A DNA stretch of 64,000 nt from Negativibacillus massiliensis (GTDB lineage: Bacteria; Bacillota; Clostridia; Oscillospirales; Ruminococcaceae), in the NCBI RefSeq assembly GCF_900148495.1, contig NZ_FTRU01000007.1, forward strand, positions 1 to 64,000, written 5' to 3'. The notes beneath the pieces were generated by a model, which was not told the origin of the DNA, made no database searches, and saw nothing but the letters and a program-made list of their open reading frames with translations. The position numbers and the translations under genes are program-made. Shown here piece by piece: positions 26,274-38,238 of the stretch. Numbering within the stretch: the stretch's first letter is position 1; every line of letters begins with the position of its first letter.

Positions 26274-27665
26274 ATGGAATCGTTTAAAGAATTGTTTCAG
26301 ATGGTGAAAGATTACACCAGGCAATATGTAATCGACTCAAAAGAACTTTCTGAACTTGCATATCAGCTCTGGATCAAGAGTCTGGAACCAGTTAGCTTTG
26401 ACGGCAATACTGCTGTTTTATATATTAAAGCCGAATTCATGAAAAAGATTGTAGAGGAAAAATATCTGGATCTTCTCACAAAAGCCTTTGAAGCTGTTGT
26501 TGGTTTTCCTGTTAAAATCGAAATCCTCTGTGAAACTTCTGAAAAAGGAGACAAAAAGGAGATTTCTCCAGCTTCCATCCAGACCTCTTCCCCCTCCCCT
26601 GTTCTTCCTTCTTACAGTCAGGAAGAGATTGATATGAACAGTCAGGGTGGAGAATATGAATATACCTTCTCCACCTTTATTGTTGGCAGCTCCAATAAAT
26701 TTGCACAGGCTGCCTGCCGTGCTGTTGCACAAAACCCTGCCAACGCATATAATCCTCTGTTTATTTATGGCGGATCCGGCCTTGGAAAAACCCACCTTTT
26801 GTATGCTATTGCTGGAGAAATCAAAGAAAGCCGCCCGAAAACCAATGTAATCTATGTAAAAGGCGAAGAATTTACCAATGAATTAATTGCTGCCATTGGT
26901 GCTGAATCCACCAAAGAATTTCATGACAAATATCGCCAGGCAGATGTCCTCTTGGTAGATGACATTCAGTTTATTGGAGGAAAAGAAAGTACCCAGGAAG
27001 AATTCTTCCATACCTTTAATACCCTGTATCAGGCAGGAAAACAGATTGTTTTAACCTCCGACCGTCCTCCAAAGGAAATTAAAACCCTGGAAGAACGTCT
27101 GCGCACCCGATTCGAATGGGGCCTGATTGCAGATATTCAGCCACCGGATTTTGAAACCAGAATTGCGATCATTAAAAGAAAAGCAGAACTTCTGGACTTG
27201 GAGATTCCAAGCATTGTAGAAGAATACATTGCAAACCATGTAAAAAATAACATTCGACAGCTCGAGGGCGTTGTAAAGAAGCTGAATGCTTATAACAAAT
27301 TGGCTCAAACCCCGCCATCCATTCTGCTTGCACAGAGTGCTATCCGGGAAATTCTGACCGACAATCAGCCAATTCCTGTTACAGTAGAACGAATCATTTC
27401 TGAAGTCGGCCGTACTTTCGGGGTCAGCTCAGAAGATATCCGTTCTTCCAAACGTTCTTCCCAGATTTCCAATGCAAGACAGATTGCCATGTATGTTATC
27501 CGTGAGATCACGCAGATGTCCATGGCCGCTATCGGAAATGAATTTGGCGGACGTGACCATTCTACCGTTGTTTATGCAACCGGACAGGTGGTAAAAAACA
27601 TGAAACAGGATACAAAATACAAGGAAACCGTAGAGGATATTATTAAAAATATCCGGGATGCTTAA
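26274..27665 (+). CDS. dnaA: chromosomal replication initiator DnaA
   Basis: A 463-residue AAA+ initiator. Domain I is about 1-90, followed by a Ser/Pro-rich linker (about 95-115). Domain III has Walker A GGSGLGKTHL (about 166-175) and Walker B VLLVDDIQFI. Domain IV ends with the DnaA-box-recognition signature GGRDHSTVVYA. Length and order are standard. Flanked on both sides by DnaA-box clusters. Confidence 0.99.
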   Translation: MESFKELFQMVKDYTRQYVIDSKELSELAYQLWIKSLEPVSFDGNTAVLYIKAEFMKKIVEEKYLDLLTKAFEAVVGFPVKIEILCETSEKGDKKEISPASIQTSSPSPVLPSYSQEEIDMNSQGGEYEYTFSTFIVGSSNKFAQAACRAVAQNPANAYNPLFIYGGSGLGKTHLLYAIAGEIKESRPKTNVIYVKGEEFTNELIAAIGAESTKEFHDKYRQADVLLVDDIQFIGGKESTQEEFFHTFNTLYQAGKQIVLTSDRPPKEIKTLEERLRTRFEWGLIADIQPPDFETRIAIIKRKAELLDLEIPSIVEEYIANHVKNNIRQLEGVVKKLNAYNKLAQTPPSILLAQSAIREILTDNQPIPVTVERIISEVGRTFGVSSEDIRSSKRSSQISNARQIAMYVIREITQMSMAAIGNEFGGRDHSTVVYATGQVVKNMKQDTKYKETVEDIIKNIRDA

Positions 27666-27739
27666 ATTCTATACTAACATCTTTATCCTCTCACTATCTT
27701 GTGGAAACTGTCCTTTTTCCAGTTATTCCATTGCTCTTT

Positions 27740-28020
27740 TATAAACATAAAAAAGAGTTTTTCACATTCCACAATCAACCAAATTCACATTGATTTTTCA
27801 CCATTTTTTCTTCTCCAACTTATCCCCGAAAAGCTCCACTAATTTTAAACACTTTCAACGGACTTTTCAACTAATTTCCCGTTAAAGTTTTTATTTTTCA
27901 CTTTTTCACAAAAAGCAACACGTGTTTTTCTCAATTGCTTTTTATGAAAAAGTGGCTTATTCTGCGCATTTTTCTTTCCTTTTCACAAATCCACAGTCTC
28001 TACTACTACTACTAAATTTA
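27740..28020. other. oriC, right cluster with CTA-repeat unwinding element
   Basis: The dnaA-dnaN gap (27666-28374) has exact DnaA boxes TTTTTCACA at 27758-27766 and 27902-27910, and 8/9 boxes at 27794-27802 and 27979-27987. Directly after the last box and a CCACAG run come five CTA triplets (28000-28014) and AT-rich sequence. In B. subtilis the strand opposite the DnaA-trios (3'-GAT/AAT repeats) reads CTA/TTA in the same position after a DnaA box. This is therefore the likely DNA unwinding element. Confidence 0.85.
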
Positions 28021-28235
28021 TTTCTTCTATCTTTTCTCTTTTATAGAATGATTTTACTGTGTGAAGAATTAAAAAGAGAAAAATGGAATTGTACTTATGT
28101 GTGGGGGAATTTGTTTTCCCAAACAACAAGCGTTAATGAGGCAGAAAAAGCAGATCGGAACATTTTTTCGGATTGGTGAAAGAAGAACCACAAAATTGTA
28201 TTTGTGTCACATACAAGATATAGGGATATAAAAAG

Positions 28236-28269
28236 AAAAAGCCCGTTGTCAGGGCTTTTTCTTTTTTTT
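28236..28269 (+). terminator. terminator upstream of dnaN
   Basis: AAAAAGCCC-GTTGTCA-GGGCTTTTT followed by CTTTTTTTT. It separates dnaA and ori transcription from dnaN. A TATAAT at 28279-28284 just behind it is a likely dnaN -10. Confidence 0.85.
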
Positions 28270-28374
28270 GAGGTATGGTATAATGACAAAAACAGATTAT
28301 TTTGCAAGAAAAAAGGTCGCAAACAAAGCGGCCTGTTTTTTCCTGCTTTCCCTAGATTCAAGGAGGAGATTGCT

Positions 28375-29481
28375 ATGAAATTTATTTGCCAGAAGGATTT
28401 GCTGGTAGAAGCTGTTTCCAATGTTTCTCGTGCTGTTTGCGCTAAGTCCCCTATTCCAGCACTGGAAGGTATTTTATTAAAGGCGCAGGAAGGTCAGCTC
28501 CAATTAACCGGATATGATCTGGAACTTGGAATTGTCACAACAATCGAAGCAAAAACAGAACAGCAGGGCGAATTGGTGCTTTCTGCAAAACTGCTGCTGG
28601 ATATTATCCGAAGAATTCCGGGTGAAACCGTATCGATTGTTTCGGATGAAAAGAATTTGGCAACCATCCGGGGAGGAGCTTCGGAGTTTACCATTCCAGG
28701 CATTTTAGCAGACGAATATCCAGAGCTGCCAAATGTAGAAGAAAAATCGGATCTGGTTATGAAACAGGGAACTTTAAAATCCATGATTGACCAGACTTTA
28801 TTTGCTATTGCAACCACCGACTCCAAACCGGTTCATACCGGTTCCCTGTTTGATATCAAGGATTCCTGTGTTACTTTGGTATCAGTAGATGGTTACCGTC
28901 TTGCACTGCGCAGAGAAGCGATTGTTTCGGATTTGAATACCAAATTTATTGTTCCGGGAAAAACATTGTCCGAGATTTCCAAACTGCTTCGGGAAGAGGA
29001 TGAGGAGGCATACCTTGTAGTTTCCCAGAAACATATTGTGTTCCATATCAGCGGATATTATGTGGTTTCCCGACTGCTGGAAGGAGATTTCCTCGACTAT
29101 AATGCAGCTATTCCAAAGATCAGCAAAACCACCGTTAAAATCAATACCCGCAGCCTGACTGATTCGGTAGAACGTACTTCTCTGTTGATCTCCGACCGTC
29201 TGAGAAGCCCAATCCGTCTGGTTGTAACAGAAAACAAGGTACAGCTGAGCTGTTCCACTGCAATGGGTAAGGCACATGATGAGGTGGATTGCGAGGTTTC
29301 GGGAGAAGCAGTCAGCATGGGATTTAATAACAAATATCTTCTGGATGCACTCAAGGCATCTGACTGTGATATGGTAAAACTGGAGATCAACGGTGCGTTG
29401 TCTCCAATGAGAATGATTCCGATGGAAGGGGACAGCTTCCTCTTCCTGGTATTGCCAGTGAGGGTGAAAAACGATGACTAA
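28375..29481 (+). CDS. dnaN: DNA polymerase III beta sliding clamp
   Basis: A 368-residue sliding clamp with three DNA-clamp domains. The start [14 protein letters not shown] follows AAGGAGG by 8 nt at 28375; the open frame begins upstream at 28204 but that part overlaps a terminator. The C-terminus [20 protein letters not shown] is the usual MPMR-type clamp end in variant form. It overlaps the S4-protein start by 8 nt, so they are coupled. Confidence 0.97.
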   Translation: MKFICQKDLLVEAVSNVSRAVCAKSPIPALEGILLKAQEGQLQLTGYDLELGIVTTIEAKTEQQGELVLSAKLLLDIIRRIPGETVSIVSDEKNLATIRGGASEFTIPGILADEYPELPNVEEKSDLVMKQGTLKSMIDQTLFAIATTDSKPVHTGSLFDIKDSCVTLVSVDGYRLALRREAIVSDLNTKFIVPGKTLSEISKLLREEDEEAYLVVSQKHIVFHISGYYVVSRLLEGDFLDYNAAIPKISKTTVKINTRSLTDSVERTSLLISDRLRSPIRLVVTENKVQLSCSTAMGKAHDEVDCEVSGEAVSMGFNNKYLLDALKASDCDMVKLEINGALSPMRMIPMEGDSFLFLVLPVRVKNDD

Positions 29482-29695
29482 TGCAGAAAAAGTTGTAATT
29501 ACAACAGAATTTATTAAGCTGGATTCCTTTTTGAAATTTGCAGGTCTGACTGATACCGGCGGTCAGGCAAAGGAACTGGTACTGGAAGGCAAAGTAAAGG
29601 TAAATGGAGAAGTATGTACCATGCGCGGCAAAAAAATCCGTCCGGGAGATACGGTAGAAGCGCTGAATCGCTGCTTTGAGGCGGTAGAAGGTTAG
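29474..29695 (+). CDS. S4-domain RNA-binding protein (YaaA type)
   Basis: A 73-residue S4-domain protein with [20 protein letters not shown], then [13 protein letters not shown] and IRPGDTVE. It is encoded between dnaN and recF as in most Firmicutes (B. subtilis YaaA/RlbA). It probably binds rRNA and has been linked to ribosome assembly. The start overlaps dnaN by 8 nt and the stop lies 17 nt before recF. Confidence 0.93.
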   Translation: MTNAEKVVITTEFIKLDSFLKFAGLTDTGGQAKELVLEGKVKVNGEVCTMRGKKIRPGDTVEALNRCFEAVEG

Positions 29696-29712
29696 TTTGG
29701 GAGGGCATTCGA

Positions 29713-30849
29713 ATGAAGCTTGAGAGTATTGAATTGACGAATTTTCGCAATATCCGCTCACTCAGGCTCAAAGCGGATGCAGGTGTCAATATTATTCACG
29801 GCGAGAATGCGCAGGGAAAGACCAATCTGACCGAGGCAATCTGGATGTTTACCGGAGCAAAAAGCTTTCGGGGCGCAAAGGATAAGGAAATGATTCGCTT
29901 TGGAGAAACTTCCTGCAAAAGCAGCATTACCTTTTCCAGCACAATGCGGGAACAGTGTGCGTCTATCGAACTGTTTTCGTCAGAAAATGTTTCTCCAGAT
30001 CGGAAATTAAAACACATTGAGCTCAATGGGATCACATTGGAAAGCACTTCTGAACTGTCAGGACAGTTTTATGCAGTAGTGTTCTCCCCTTCCCATCTTT
30101 CTTTGATCCGGGAAGGTCCTGCCTTTCGCCGGAAGTTTCTGGATACAGCGATTTCTCAGATTCTTCCCCGTTATGAGCATTACCTCCATGAATATCAGAG
30201 AATTTTGCTGCAGCGCAACACGCTGCTCAAAGATGTTATGCGTTTTCCTCAACTGATCGACACCATGGATGTCTGGGAGGAACATCTTGCCAGAGCTGCG
30301 GCAGCGGTTGCTTTCTGCAGGGCGAGATATGTCAGCCGAATCCGACCAAAAACGATTGAGGTGTACGACGGTATCTCTTCCGGCAAGGAAAAGCTGGATG
30401 TTTTTTATCAGTGTGGATTAGAAAATCCACAGGACCGCACCAGAGAGGATCTGCGGGAGTTCTTTCTCAGAGAATTGCAGAGTACCCGCAAGGCAGATAT
30501 CGAGCGTGGATCGACCCTGTGCGGCCCGCACAGAGACGATTTGGAAATTCTGGTCAACGATATGCCAATGCGTCTATACGGCTCCCAGGGGCAGCAGAGA
30601 AGCGGTGTGCTTGCGTTGAAAATGGCAGAGTGCGGTATGGTGGAGGAAGTTACCAGCGAAACGCCGGTTGTTTTGCTGGACGATGTTATGAGTGAACTGG
30701 ATGCCGGCAGGAGAGATTATTTGCTCAATCATCTGGAAAACCAGCAGGTTTTTGTAACTTGCTGCGATGAAGACAGCTTCCGAGGCTTAAAATCGGGAAA
30801 ACGTTTTCTGATCCAGTCAGGAGAGCTGATGGATACACAGACTTATTAG
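29713..30849 (+). CDS. recF: DNA replication and repair protein RecF
   Basis: A 378-residue SMC-like ATPase that helps load RecA at gaps. Walker A is HGENAQGKTN (about 30-39), the signature is YGSQGQQRSGVLALKMAE and Walker B is PVVLLDDVMSELD. Family length about 360-380. Preceded by GGGAGG. Confidence 0.97.
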   Translation: MKLESIELTNFRNIRSLRLKADAGVNIIHGENAQGKTNLTEAIWMFTGAKSFRGAKDKEMIRFGETSCKSSITFSSTMREQCASIELFSSENVSPDRKLKHIELNGITLESTSELSGQFYAVVFSPSHLSLIREGPAFRRKFLDTAISQILPRYEHYLHEYQRILLQRNTLLKDVMRFPQLIDTMDVWEEHLARAAAAVAFCRARYVSRIRPKTIEVYDGISSGKEKLDVFYQCGLENPQDRTREDLREFFLRELQSTRKADIERGSTLCGPHRDDLEILVNDMPMRLYGSQGQQRSGVLALKMAECGMVEEVTSETPVVLLDDVMSELDAGRRDYLLNHLENQQVFVTCCDEDSFRGLKSGKRFLIQSGELMDTQTY

Positions 30850-30866
30850 AGCGGGGAGGAAACCAC

Positions 30867-31148
30867 GTGTATTTACATTTGGGACAGGATGTCGTGGTGC
30901 GCAGCCGGGATATTGTCGGTATTTTTGATATCGAGAACACTTCGGTTTCTAAAATCACCAAGGAATATTTAACAGATCAGGAGAAAAAACACCGGGTCAT
31001 CAACGTTTCTTCTGAACTGCCAAAATCATTTATTGTGTGCAGTGAAGGAGAAAAAGAAGAAAAGGTTGTTACGGTTTATATTTCTCAGATATCCTGTGCT
31101 ACCTTGAAAAAAAGAAGCGGCTATGTGGATAAACTGGGTCTTGCCTAG
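30867..31148 (+). CDS. remB: RemB-like DUF370 regulatory protein
   Basis: A 93-residue DUF370-family protein (start MYLHLGQDVVVRSRDIVGIF, then ISCATLKKRSG). The family (RemA/RemB, YaaB) contains DNA-binding regulators of matrix genes in B. subtilis, and remB (yaaB) lies between recF and gyrB, as here. It is fairly Lys/Glu rich in the middle. A terminator follows. Confidence 0.88.
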   Translation: MYLHLGQDVVVRSRDIVGIFDIENTSVSKITKEYLTDQEKKHRVINVSSELPKSFIVCSEGEKEEKVVTVYISQISCATLKKRSGYVDKLGLA

Positions 31149-31163
31149 TTTCTGGTATTATTT

Positions 31164-31194
31164 AAAAAAGCACCCTGAAAATGGGTGCTTTTTT
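31164..31194 (+). terminator. terminator of the dnaN-remB operon
   Basis: AAAAAAGCACCC-TGAAAAT-GGGTGCTTTTTT, 16 nt after the remB-like stop. Confidence 0.92.
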
Positions 31195-31299
31195 ATGTGC
31201 TCAAATCCCTTAAAAAGACAAAATATTACAAACGAAAATCAAAGAAACAAAACCTTTGAAAAAAATGCTATTTAGAAGATAAGAATTCAATAAAAATAT

Positions 31300-31328
31300 T
31301 TTACATAAAAGCCTTTTTATGGTATAAT
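31300..31328 (+). promoter_or_regulatory. gyrB promoter
   Basis: TTTACA (31300-31305), 17-nt spacer, TATAAT (31323-31328). It drives a ~155-nt leader before gyrB. Confidence 0.85.
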
Positions 31329-31351
31329 AAAAGGGCATTAAAAAAGAAAAA

Positions 31352-33444
<2,093 letters not shown>

Positions 33445-33454
33445 GGGAAACGTT

Positions 33455-34033
33455 ATGAAAAAAGAAAAAACACAGCCAATCAAGGAAAAGCGCTCTGTCA
33501 CCGACTTTGAACATCGCATGACAGTAACGCTGGAACCAAAGCACTACATCAATTACGCAATGACCCATTCACGGGATCAGATCAAAAAAGCTCGTAAAAG
33601 AGCAATCTTCTGGGCGATTTTCTTCTTTGTATTAGGCGCGATTGCGCTGTTCAAAGGAGCTTCCATGGAAGGCAGCATGGCAGATATTTATCTGGTAGCA
33701 GGAATCCTGATGATTGTTTATCAGCTTTTCAACCTGTTTTATCATTTTGTCATGTTCCCGGTTGCGCTCAAACGCTCGGTCAGCAAAGAACTGAAAAAAG
33801 ATCCAAGCCTGCTTTCTCCAATGGAATATGCTTTCGAGCCGGATAAGATCGTGTGTTTTCTGGATGGAAAACATCGCAATTCGGTCCTGATGGAGGATGT
33901 TTTGGGTGTGGAAGATCTGGAAGACACTCTGATTATACAGATTAAGGGCGGAAAACGGATGATCTTCCCGAAAAATACACTGGAACAGGCTGATCCTGTA
34001 ATACAAGAACAGATTAAATCCCTTCAAAAATAA
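33455..34033 (+). CDS. YcxB-like membrane protein 1
   Basis: A 192-residue protein: basic N-terminus, two transmembrane helices (about 50-68 and 76-103) and a C-terminal domain of YcxB type (about 110-185; YAFEPDKIVCFLDGKHRNSV, then FPKNTLEQAD). Function unknown. It starts 10 nt after gyrB and is followed after 32 nt by a second protein of the same plan, both inside the gyrB-gyrA interval. The two are distant paralogs (shared IxPKNxLEQ / IPKNVLEEGQ element near the end). Confidence 0.75.
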   Translation: MKKEKTQPIKEKRSVTDFEHRMTVTLEPKHYINYAMTHSRDQIKKARKRAIFWAIFFFVLGAIALFKGASMEGSMADIYLVAGILMIVYQLFNLFYHFVMFPVALKRSVSKELKKDPSLLSPMEYAFEPDKIVCFLDGKHRNSVLMEDVLGVEDLEDTLIIQIKGGKRMIFPKNTLEQADPVIQEQIKSLQK

Positions 34034-34065
34034 GAGTCCGACAGGATAAAAAGAGGTGTTTTTAA

Positions 34066-34677
34066 GTGGATAATCAGGAAAATTTGACGGTTGATACCGA
34101 AGAAAAACCAGAAGAACAGCAGAAAGAACCGGAAATGACTGCTGAATCGACAGAAAATGTTTCCCGTGAAACATTGGACGGCTTCAAGATCTCCTTCGAT
34201 GCAAAATATGACGATATTTTTGAGGGTCTGGAGGCTACTGATAAAGCAGATGGAACCAATCTGAAAGCAAGAAAGCTGTTTTTGGTCATTGCAGTGCTGT
34301 TTTTGATGCAGGTGGCTTGGTTTGCCTACACCAGAAGTGGAATTGCACTGATTTTTGTGGTGCTTTTGGGTGCAATGTCGTATATGCTCAAGAAAAAGAT
34401 CCAGAAATTCAACAAAGAGATTGCAAAAGAGTTTGAAGCAGAAGGCAAACAGAATGTCATTCTGGGAGAAGATGTACTCCAGCTCAATGAAAAAACCGTT
34501 TCCTATTCGGAAATTGCGACCTTGTACGAATTTAAACACAGCTTTTCTTTGATTTATCAAGGAAATCATGTTTACATTATCCCGAAAAATGTTCTGGAAG
34601 AGGGCCAGGCTGAGCAGTTTGCTGCCCTGATGAAAGAGAAAATCGGGGATAAATATCAGAATATTTCCAAGAAATAA
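34066..34677 (+). CDS. YcxB-like membrane protein 2
   Basis: A 203-residue protein with an acidic Glu/Thr-rich N-terminal ~45 residues, two helices (about 68-88 and 90-108) and a C-terminal YcxB-like domain. The start is GTG at 34066 with AGAGGTG about 7 nt upstream. A parS-like 16-mer is embedded in the codons for residues 32-37 (NVSRET), which may constrain this acidic segment. Function unknown; probably a partner of the preceding protein. Confidence 0.7.
   Translation: MDNQENLTVDTEEKPEEQQKEPEMTAESTENVSRETLDGFKISFDAKYDDIFEGLEATDKADGTNLKARKLFLVIAVLFLMQVAWFAYTRSGIALIFVVLLGAMSYMLKKKIQKFNKEIAKEFEAEGKQNVILGEDVLQLNEKTVSYSEIATLYEFKHSFSLIYQGNHVYIIPKNVLEEGQAEQFAALMKEKIGDKYQNISKK
34158..34173. promoter_or_regulatory. 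parS-like site 3
   Basis: TGTTTCCCGTGAAACA, 15 of 16 positions of the parS consensus, with complete symmetry except for the centre. It lies inside a coding sequence, as many parS sites do, about 6 kb right of oriC. Confidence 0.85.
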
Positions 34678-34725
34678 GCCTCACTTTCACAGGCCGAACG
34701 GCATTCAGGAAAGGAATGAGAAAGA

Positions 34726-37305
34726 ATGAATACATCGGGTGAAAACCTGATCTTAAAAGATATCGCAAGTGAGATGAAGGATGCGTATCTGGACTACTCG
34801 ATGTCGGTTATTGCGGCACGAGCTCTGCCGGATGTGCGTGACGGATTAAAGCCGGTTCACAGACGTATCCTCTATACCATGTATGGAAATGGACTATATC
34901 CGGAGAAACCGTTCCGTAAGTGTGCGGATACGGTTGGTAACGTGTTGGGTCAGTACCATCCACATGGTGACGCATCCGTTTATGATGCGCTGGTTCGTAT
35001 GGCACAGGACTTCTCCCTGCGCTATCCGCTGGTTCATGGACACGGAAACTTCGGTTCGGTGGATGGAGACCCTCCGGCTGCTTACCGATACACCGAGTCA
35101 AAGATGAGCAAAATCTCGATGCGGATGCTCACTGACATTGATAAGGAAACCGTTGACTTCATGCCAAACTACGATGACCGTCTTCAGGAACCGGTCGTTT
35201 TGCCAAGCCGTTTCCCAAACCTTTTGGTGAACGGTTCAACAGGTATCGCAGTTGGTATGGCAACCAATATCCCGCCTCATAATCTGGGTGAAGTCATTGA
35301 TGGTGCTTGCTGTTTGCTGGATAATCCAAATGCAGGATTGGATCAGCTGATGGAACATATCAAAGGACCAGACTTCCCTACCGGCGGTATCATTATGGGC
35401 CGTTCGGGTATCCGCGCAGCTTATGCGACCGGACGAGGAAAGATCATCCTCCGTGCAAAGACCCACATCGAACAGCATAAAAATGGCCGTGAGAGAATTA
35501 TCGTTACCGAAATTCCTTATATGGTCAATAAAGCAAGACTGATTGAGCGCATTGCAGATCTGGTCAAGGAAAAGAAGGTTGACCAAATCAGCAATATTCG
35601 CGATGAATCCAGCCGTAAAGGTATGAAAATTGTCATTGAGCTCAAACGTGATGCCAATGCACAGATCGTGCTCAATCAGCTGTATTCTTTCACCCAGCTT
35701 CAGGATACAGTGGGTGTTACCATGCTGGCTCTGGTAAAGGGTGAGCCAAAAACACTCAGCTTAAAACAGATGCTGGAAGAGTACATCAAGTTCCAGGAAG
35801 AGATCATCACCCGCAGAACCATTTTTGATCTCAAAAAAGCAAAAGAGCGCGCTCATATCCTCGAAGGTTTGCTGACTGCACTGGATTATATCGATGAAGT
35901 TATCTCGATTATTCGTTCTCATTATACCGTTCAGGAAGGTAAAGCAGCCTTGATGGAACGTTTTGGATTGGACGATGTTCAGGCTCAGGCAATCGTACAG
36001 ATGCCTCTGGGACGTCTGGCTGGTCTGGAACGTGAAAAGATCCAGACAGAAGTGGATGAACTGCATGCAAAAATTGCAGAATACAATGCAATTCTGGCAG
36101 ATGAACAGAAGATTCGCGCAATCGTCAAGGAAGAACTTCTGGAGATCAAAGAGAAATTTAACGATCCAAGAAGAACCGAGCTGGCTACCATTGAGGGTGA
36201 AGTGGATATCGAAGATTTGATTCCGGAAGAATCCTGTGTGGTTACCCTCACCCGCTTTGGATATCTCAAACGTCAGCCTCTGGATGTTTACAAAACCCAG
36301 CGACGTGGTGGAAGAGGTATCAGCGGCATGACCCGCCGCGACGAGGACTTCGTCAGCGATATCTACACCTGCTCGACTCACGATTATCTGATGTTCTTTA
36401 CCAACAAAGGTAAGGTTTACCGCATTAAGGGATATGAGATTCCGGAAGGTTCCCGCACTTCCAGAGGAACCAATGTGGTCAATATCCTGCCGTTGGAGCA
36501 GAATGAAAAGATTACCTGCGTCATCAAAACATCTGATATTGCAGCCGAAAATAAATACTATGTCATGGTTACCCGCAACGGTATCATCAAACGTACCGAA
36601 TATAATGCCTATATCAATGTCCGCAAGAGCGGCTTGATTGCGATTAACTTGGATGAAGGCGACGAGCTTGCATGGGTTAAGATTACAAACGGCAGCGATG
36701 ACCTGATTCTGGCAACCAGAAACGGTATGAGTATCCGCTTTAACGAAGAGGATGCACGTTCGATGGGAAGAACTGCCCGCGGTGTAAAAGCAATTGCGTT
36801 GGATGAAGGCGATCAGGTTGTTGGTATGGTTGTTGCAGAAGAAGGAAAAGATATCCTCACCGTTTCTCAGTCCGGTTTGGGAAGAAGAACCGATGTTTCG
36901 GAATACCGAATCCAGACCAGAGGCGGTAAAGGTCTGCGAAACTACTACTGCGACAAGAATGGACCGGTGGCCGGATTTGAAAAGGTCGACAGTGAAAACG
37001 ATATTATTCTTATCACTGACAGCGCTATTATCATTCGTATTCCAGTAGACCAGATTTCCAAACAGTCCCGTTATGCAGGCGGTGTTAAGGTAATGCGTGT
37101 GGACGAAGAGACCAGCATTATCGGTATCGCAGCGGTTGAAAAAGAAGAAGAATCGGAACAGGATGGTGATTCTTCTTCAGAGAATGAACTGTCTGCACAG
37201 ACTGATGAAACCGTAGAGACAGCCGATCTGCCTCAGCCAGATCCTGAAAAGGAACAGGAACAGATTTCCCGCCTTCTGGATGCAGCAATGCAGGAAGAAG
37301 AGTAA
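34726..37305 (+). CDS. gyrA: DNA gyrase subunit A
   Basis: An 859-residue gyrase A. The winged-helix breakage domain has catalytic Tyr122 in [11 protein letters not shown]. The C-terminal six-bladed pinwheel follows, with the GyrA box [10 protein letters not shown] near 525-534. The last ~55 residues form an acidic tail ([17 protein letters not shown]...). In the quinolone region the sequence HGDASVYDA has Ala at position 83 (E. coli numbering) instead of Ser, with Asp87 retained. Followed by a bidirectional terminator. Confidence 0.98.
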   Translation: MNTSGENLILKDIASEMKDAYLDYSMSVIAARALPDVRDGLKPVHRRILYTMYGNGLYPEKPFRKCADTVGNVLGQYHPHGDASVYDALVRMAQDFSLRYPLVHGHGNFGSVDGDPPAAYRYTESKMSKISMRMLTDIDKETVDFMPNYDDRLQEPVVLPSRFPNLLVNGSTGIAVGMATNIPPHNLGEVIDGACCLLDNPNAGLDQLMEHIKGPDFPTGGIIMGRSGIRAAYATGRGKIILRAKTHIEQHKNGRERIIVTEIPYMVNKARLIERIADLVKEKKVDQISNIRDESSRKGMKIVIELKRDANAQIVLNQLYSFTQLQDTVGVTMLALVKGEPKTLSLKQMLEEYIKFQEEIITRRTIFDLKKAKERAHILEGLLTALDYIDEVISIIRSHYTVQEGKAALMERFGLDDVQAQAIVQMPLGRLAGLEREKIQTEVDELHAKIAEYNAILADEQKIRAIVKEELLEIKEKFNDPRRTELATIEGEVDIEDLIPEESCVVTLTRFGYLKRQPLDVYKTQRRGGRGISGMTRRDEDFVSDIYTCSTHDYLMFFTNKGKVYRIKGYEIPEGSRTSRGTNVVNILPLEQNEKITCVIKTSDIAAENKYYVMVTRNGIIKRTEYNAYINVRKSGLIAINLDEGDELAWVKITNGSDDLILATRNGMSIRFNEEDARSMGRTARGVKAIALDEGDQVVGMVVAEEGKDILTVSQSGLGRRTDVSEYRIQTRGGKGLRNYYCDKNGPVAGFEKVDSENDIILITDSAIIIRIPVDQISKQSRYAGGVKVMRVDEETSIIGIAAVEKEEESEQDGDSSSENELSAQTDETVETADLPQPDPEKEQEQISRLLDAAMQEEE

Positions 37306-37339
37306 TGGTAATTCCTAATTCCTGTGGAAAGTGTTTTAA

Positions 37340-37382
37340 TAAAAAAAAAATCCAGGTGCTTTGCACCTGGATTTTTTTTTTT
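37340..37382. terminator. bidirectional terminator gyrA / DUF1275
   Basis: Ten or more A, ATCCAGGTGC-TTT-GCACCTGGAT, ten T: a strong symmetric terminator between convergent genes. Confidence 0.94.
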
Positions 37383-37389
37383 ATTAAAG

Positions 37390-38103
37390 TTAATGACCAT
37401 GCGGAAGAGTATTTAAACGATCTTTTTCCGTTGTAAGGTCAGCATGAATCAGATGAATCAATAGGATGGTCATAGGAATCGCTGCTGCCCAAATTGCACG
37501 ACCAGCAAACAGATTGCAAATGACAACGCCAACAACACCGCCGCCTACAAACATACAGAGCATTCCGAGGTGGTGCAGCATCCGTTTGATAAAGACGGTA
37601 TCTTTGTGGGAAAGAAACTTGTAAAGATGGATTCCGACCTGACGGACATGGTTGGTACAAAAAGTAGTTGCCATAGGGATTCCTTCAGACTGGCGGAAGG
37701 TGTTGTACTGCATGGAACAGATAAAGTTGATGGCAACCTGAGAAATCTGATACGGAGCAGAATCCGGAACAAATCCCAGAGCGATAATGAAGATAATTTC
37801 AATTGCAACCAGAATCGTTTCCCATCGCAGGAAATTTACTTTGGTCAGCCTCAGAGCGACAGCCTCCGAAACAAATGCTCCTGCCATATATGCGGTCATT
37901 GGGATGAAGTAATAGGCCGCTTTGTACCAGCTTTTGTTTCCAAGTTCAATGGCAAACAGAACAAAATTCGCTGTCTGTGCGTTACAGAATACTCCGCCCC
38001 GAAGGAGAAAAGTATATACTCCGTAAAAACCGGCAACAAACATCAGAAGCCAGAAAACCCAGTGTCGTTCACATTCCAGATATTCTGTTTCCCGTGAAGT
38101 CAT
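37390..38103 (-). CDS. DUF1275 (YoaK-like) membrane protein
   Basis: A 237-residue integral membrane protein with about six helices. The family motif region is AGFYGVYTFLLRGGVFCNAQ, followed by TANFVLFAIELG. A second conserved stretch is FICSMQYNTFRQSEGIPMAT. Transport function is suspected for the family but not proven. It is divergent from the LysR gene at 38239 with 135 nt between them, so the LysR protein may control it. Confidence 0.87.
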   Translation of the reverse strand: MTSRETEYLECERHWVFWLLMFVAGFYGVYTFLLRGGVFCNAQTANFVLFAIELGNKSWYKAAYYFIPMTAYMAGAFVSEAVALRLTKVNFLRWETILVAIEIIFIIALGFVPDSAPYQISQVAINFICSMQYNTFRQSEGIPMATTFCTNHVRQVGIHLYKFLSHKDTVFIKRMLHHLGMLCMFVGGGVVGVVICNLFAGRAIWAAAIPMTILLIHLIHADLTTEKDRLNTLPHGH

Positions 38104-38238
38104 GAATATCGCTCCTTTTCTTGATCATCTTGTCATGTGGGCTTATTGTGTATTATACTACTCTCATACTATTTTGCAAATACATATTTTTTTATTTATC
38201 CATACGTTTTTGATATGATAAATTGAGGAGGAAAACAG

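Noticed and set aside
38083-38098. parS-like TGTTTCCCGTGAAGTC
   Set aside because: Only the left half matches; four mismatches to consensus, within the DUF1275 coding start.
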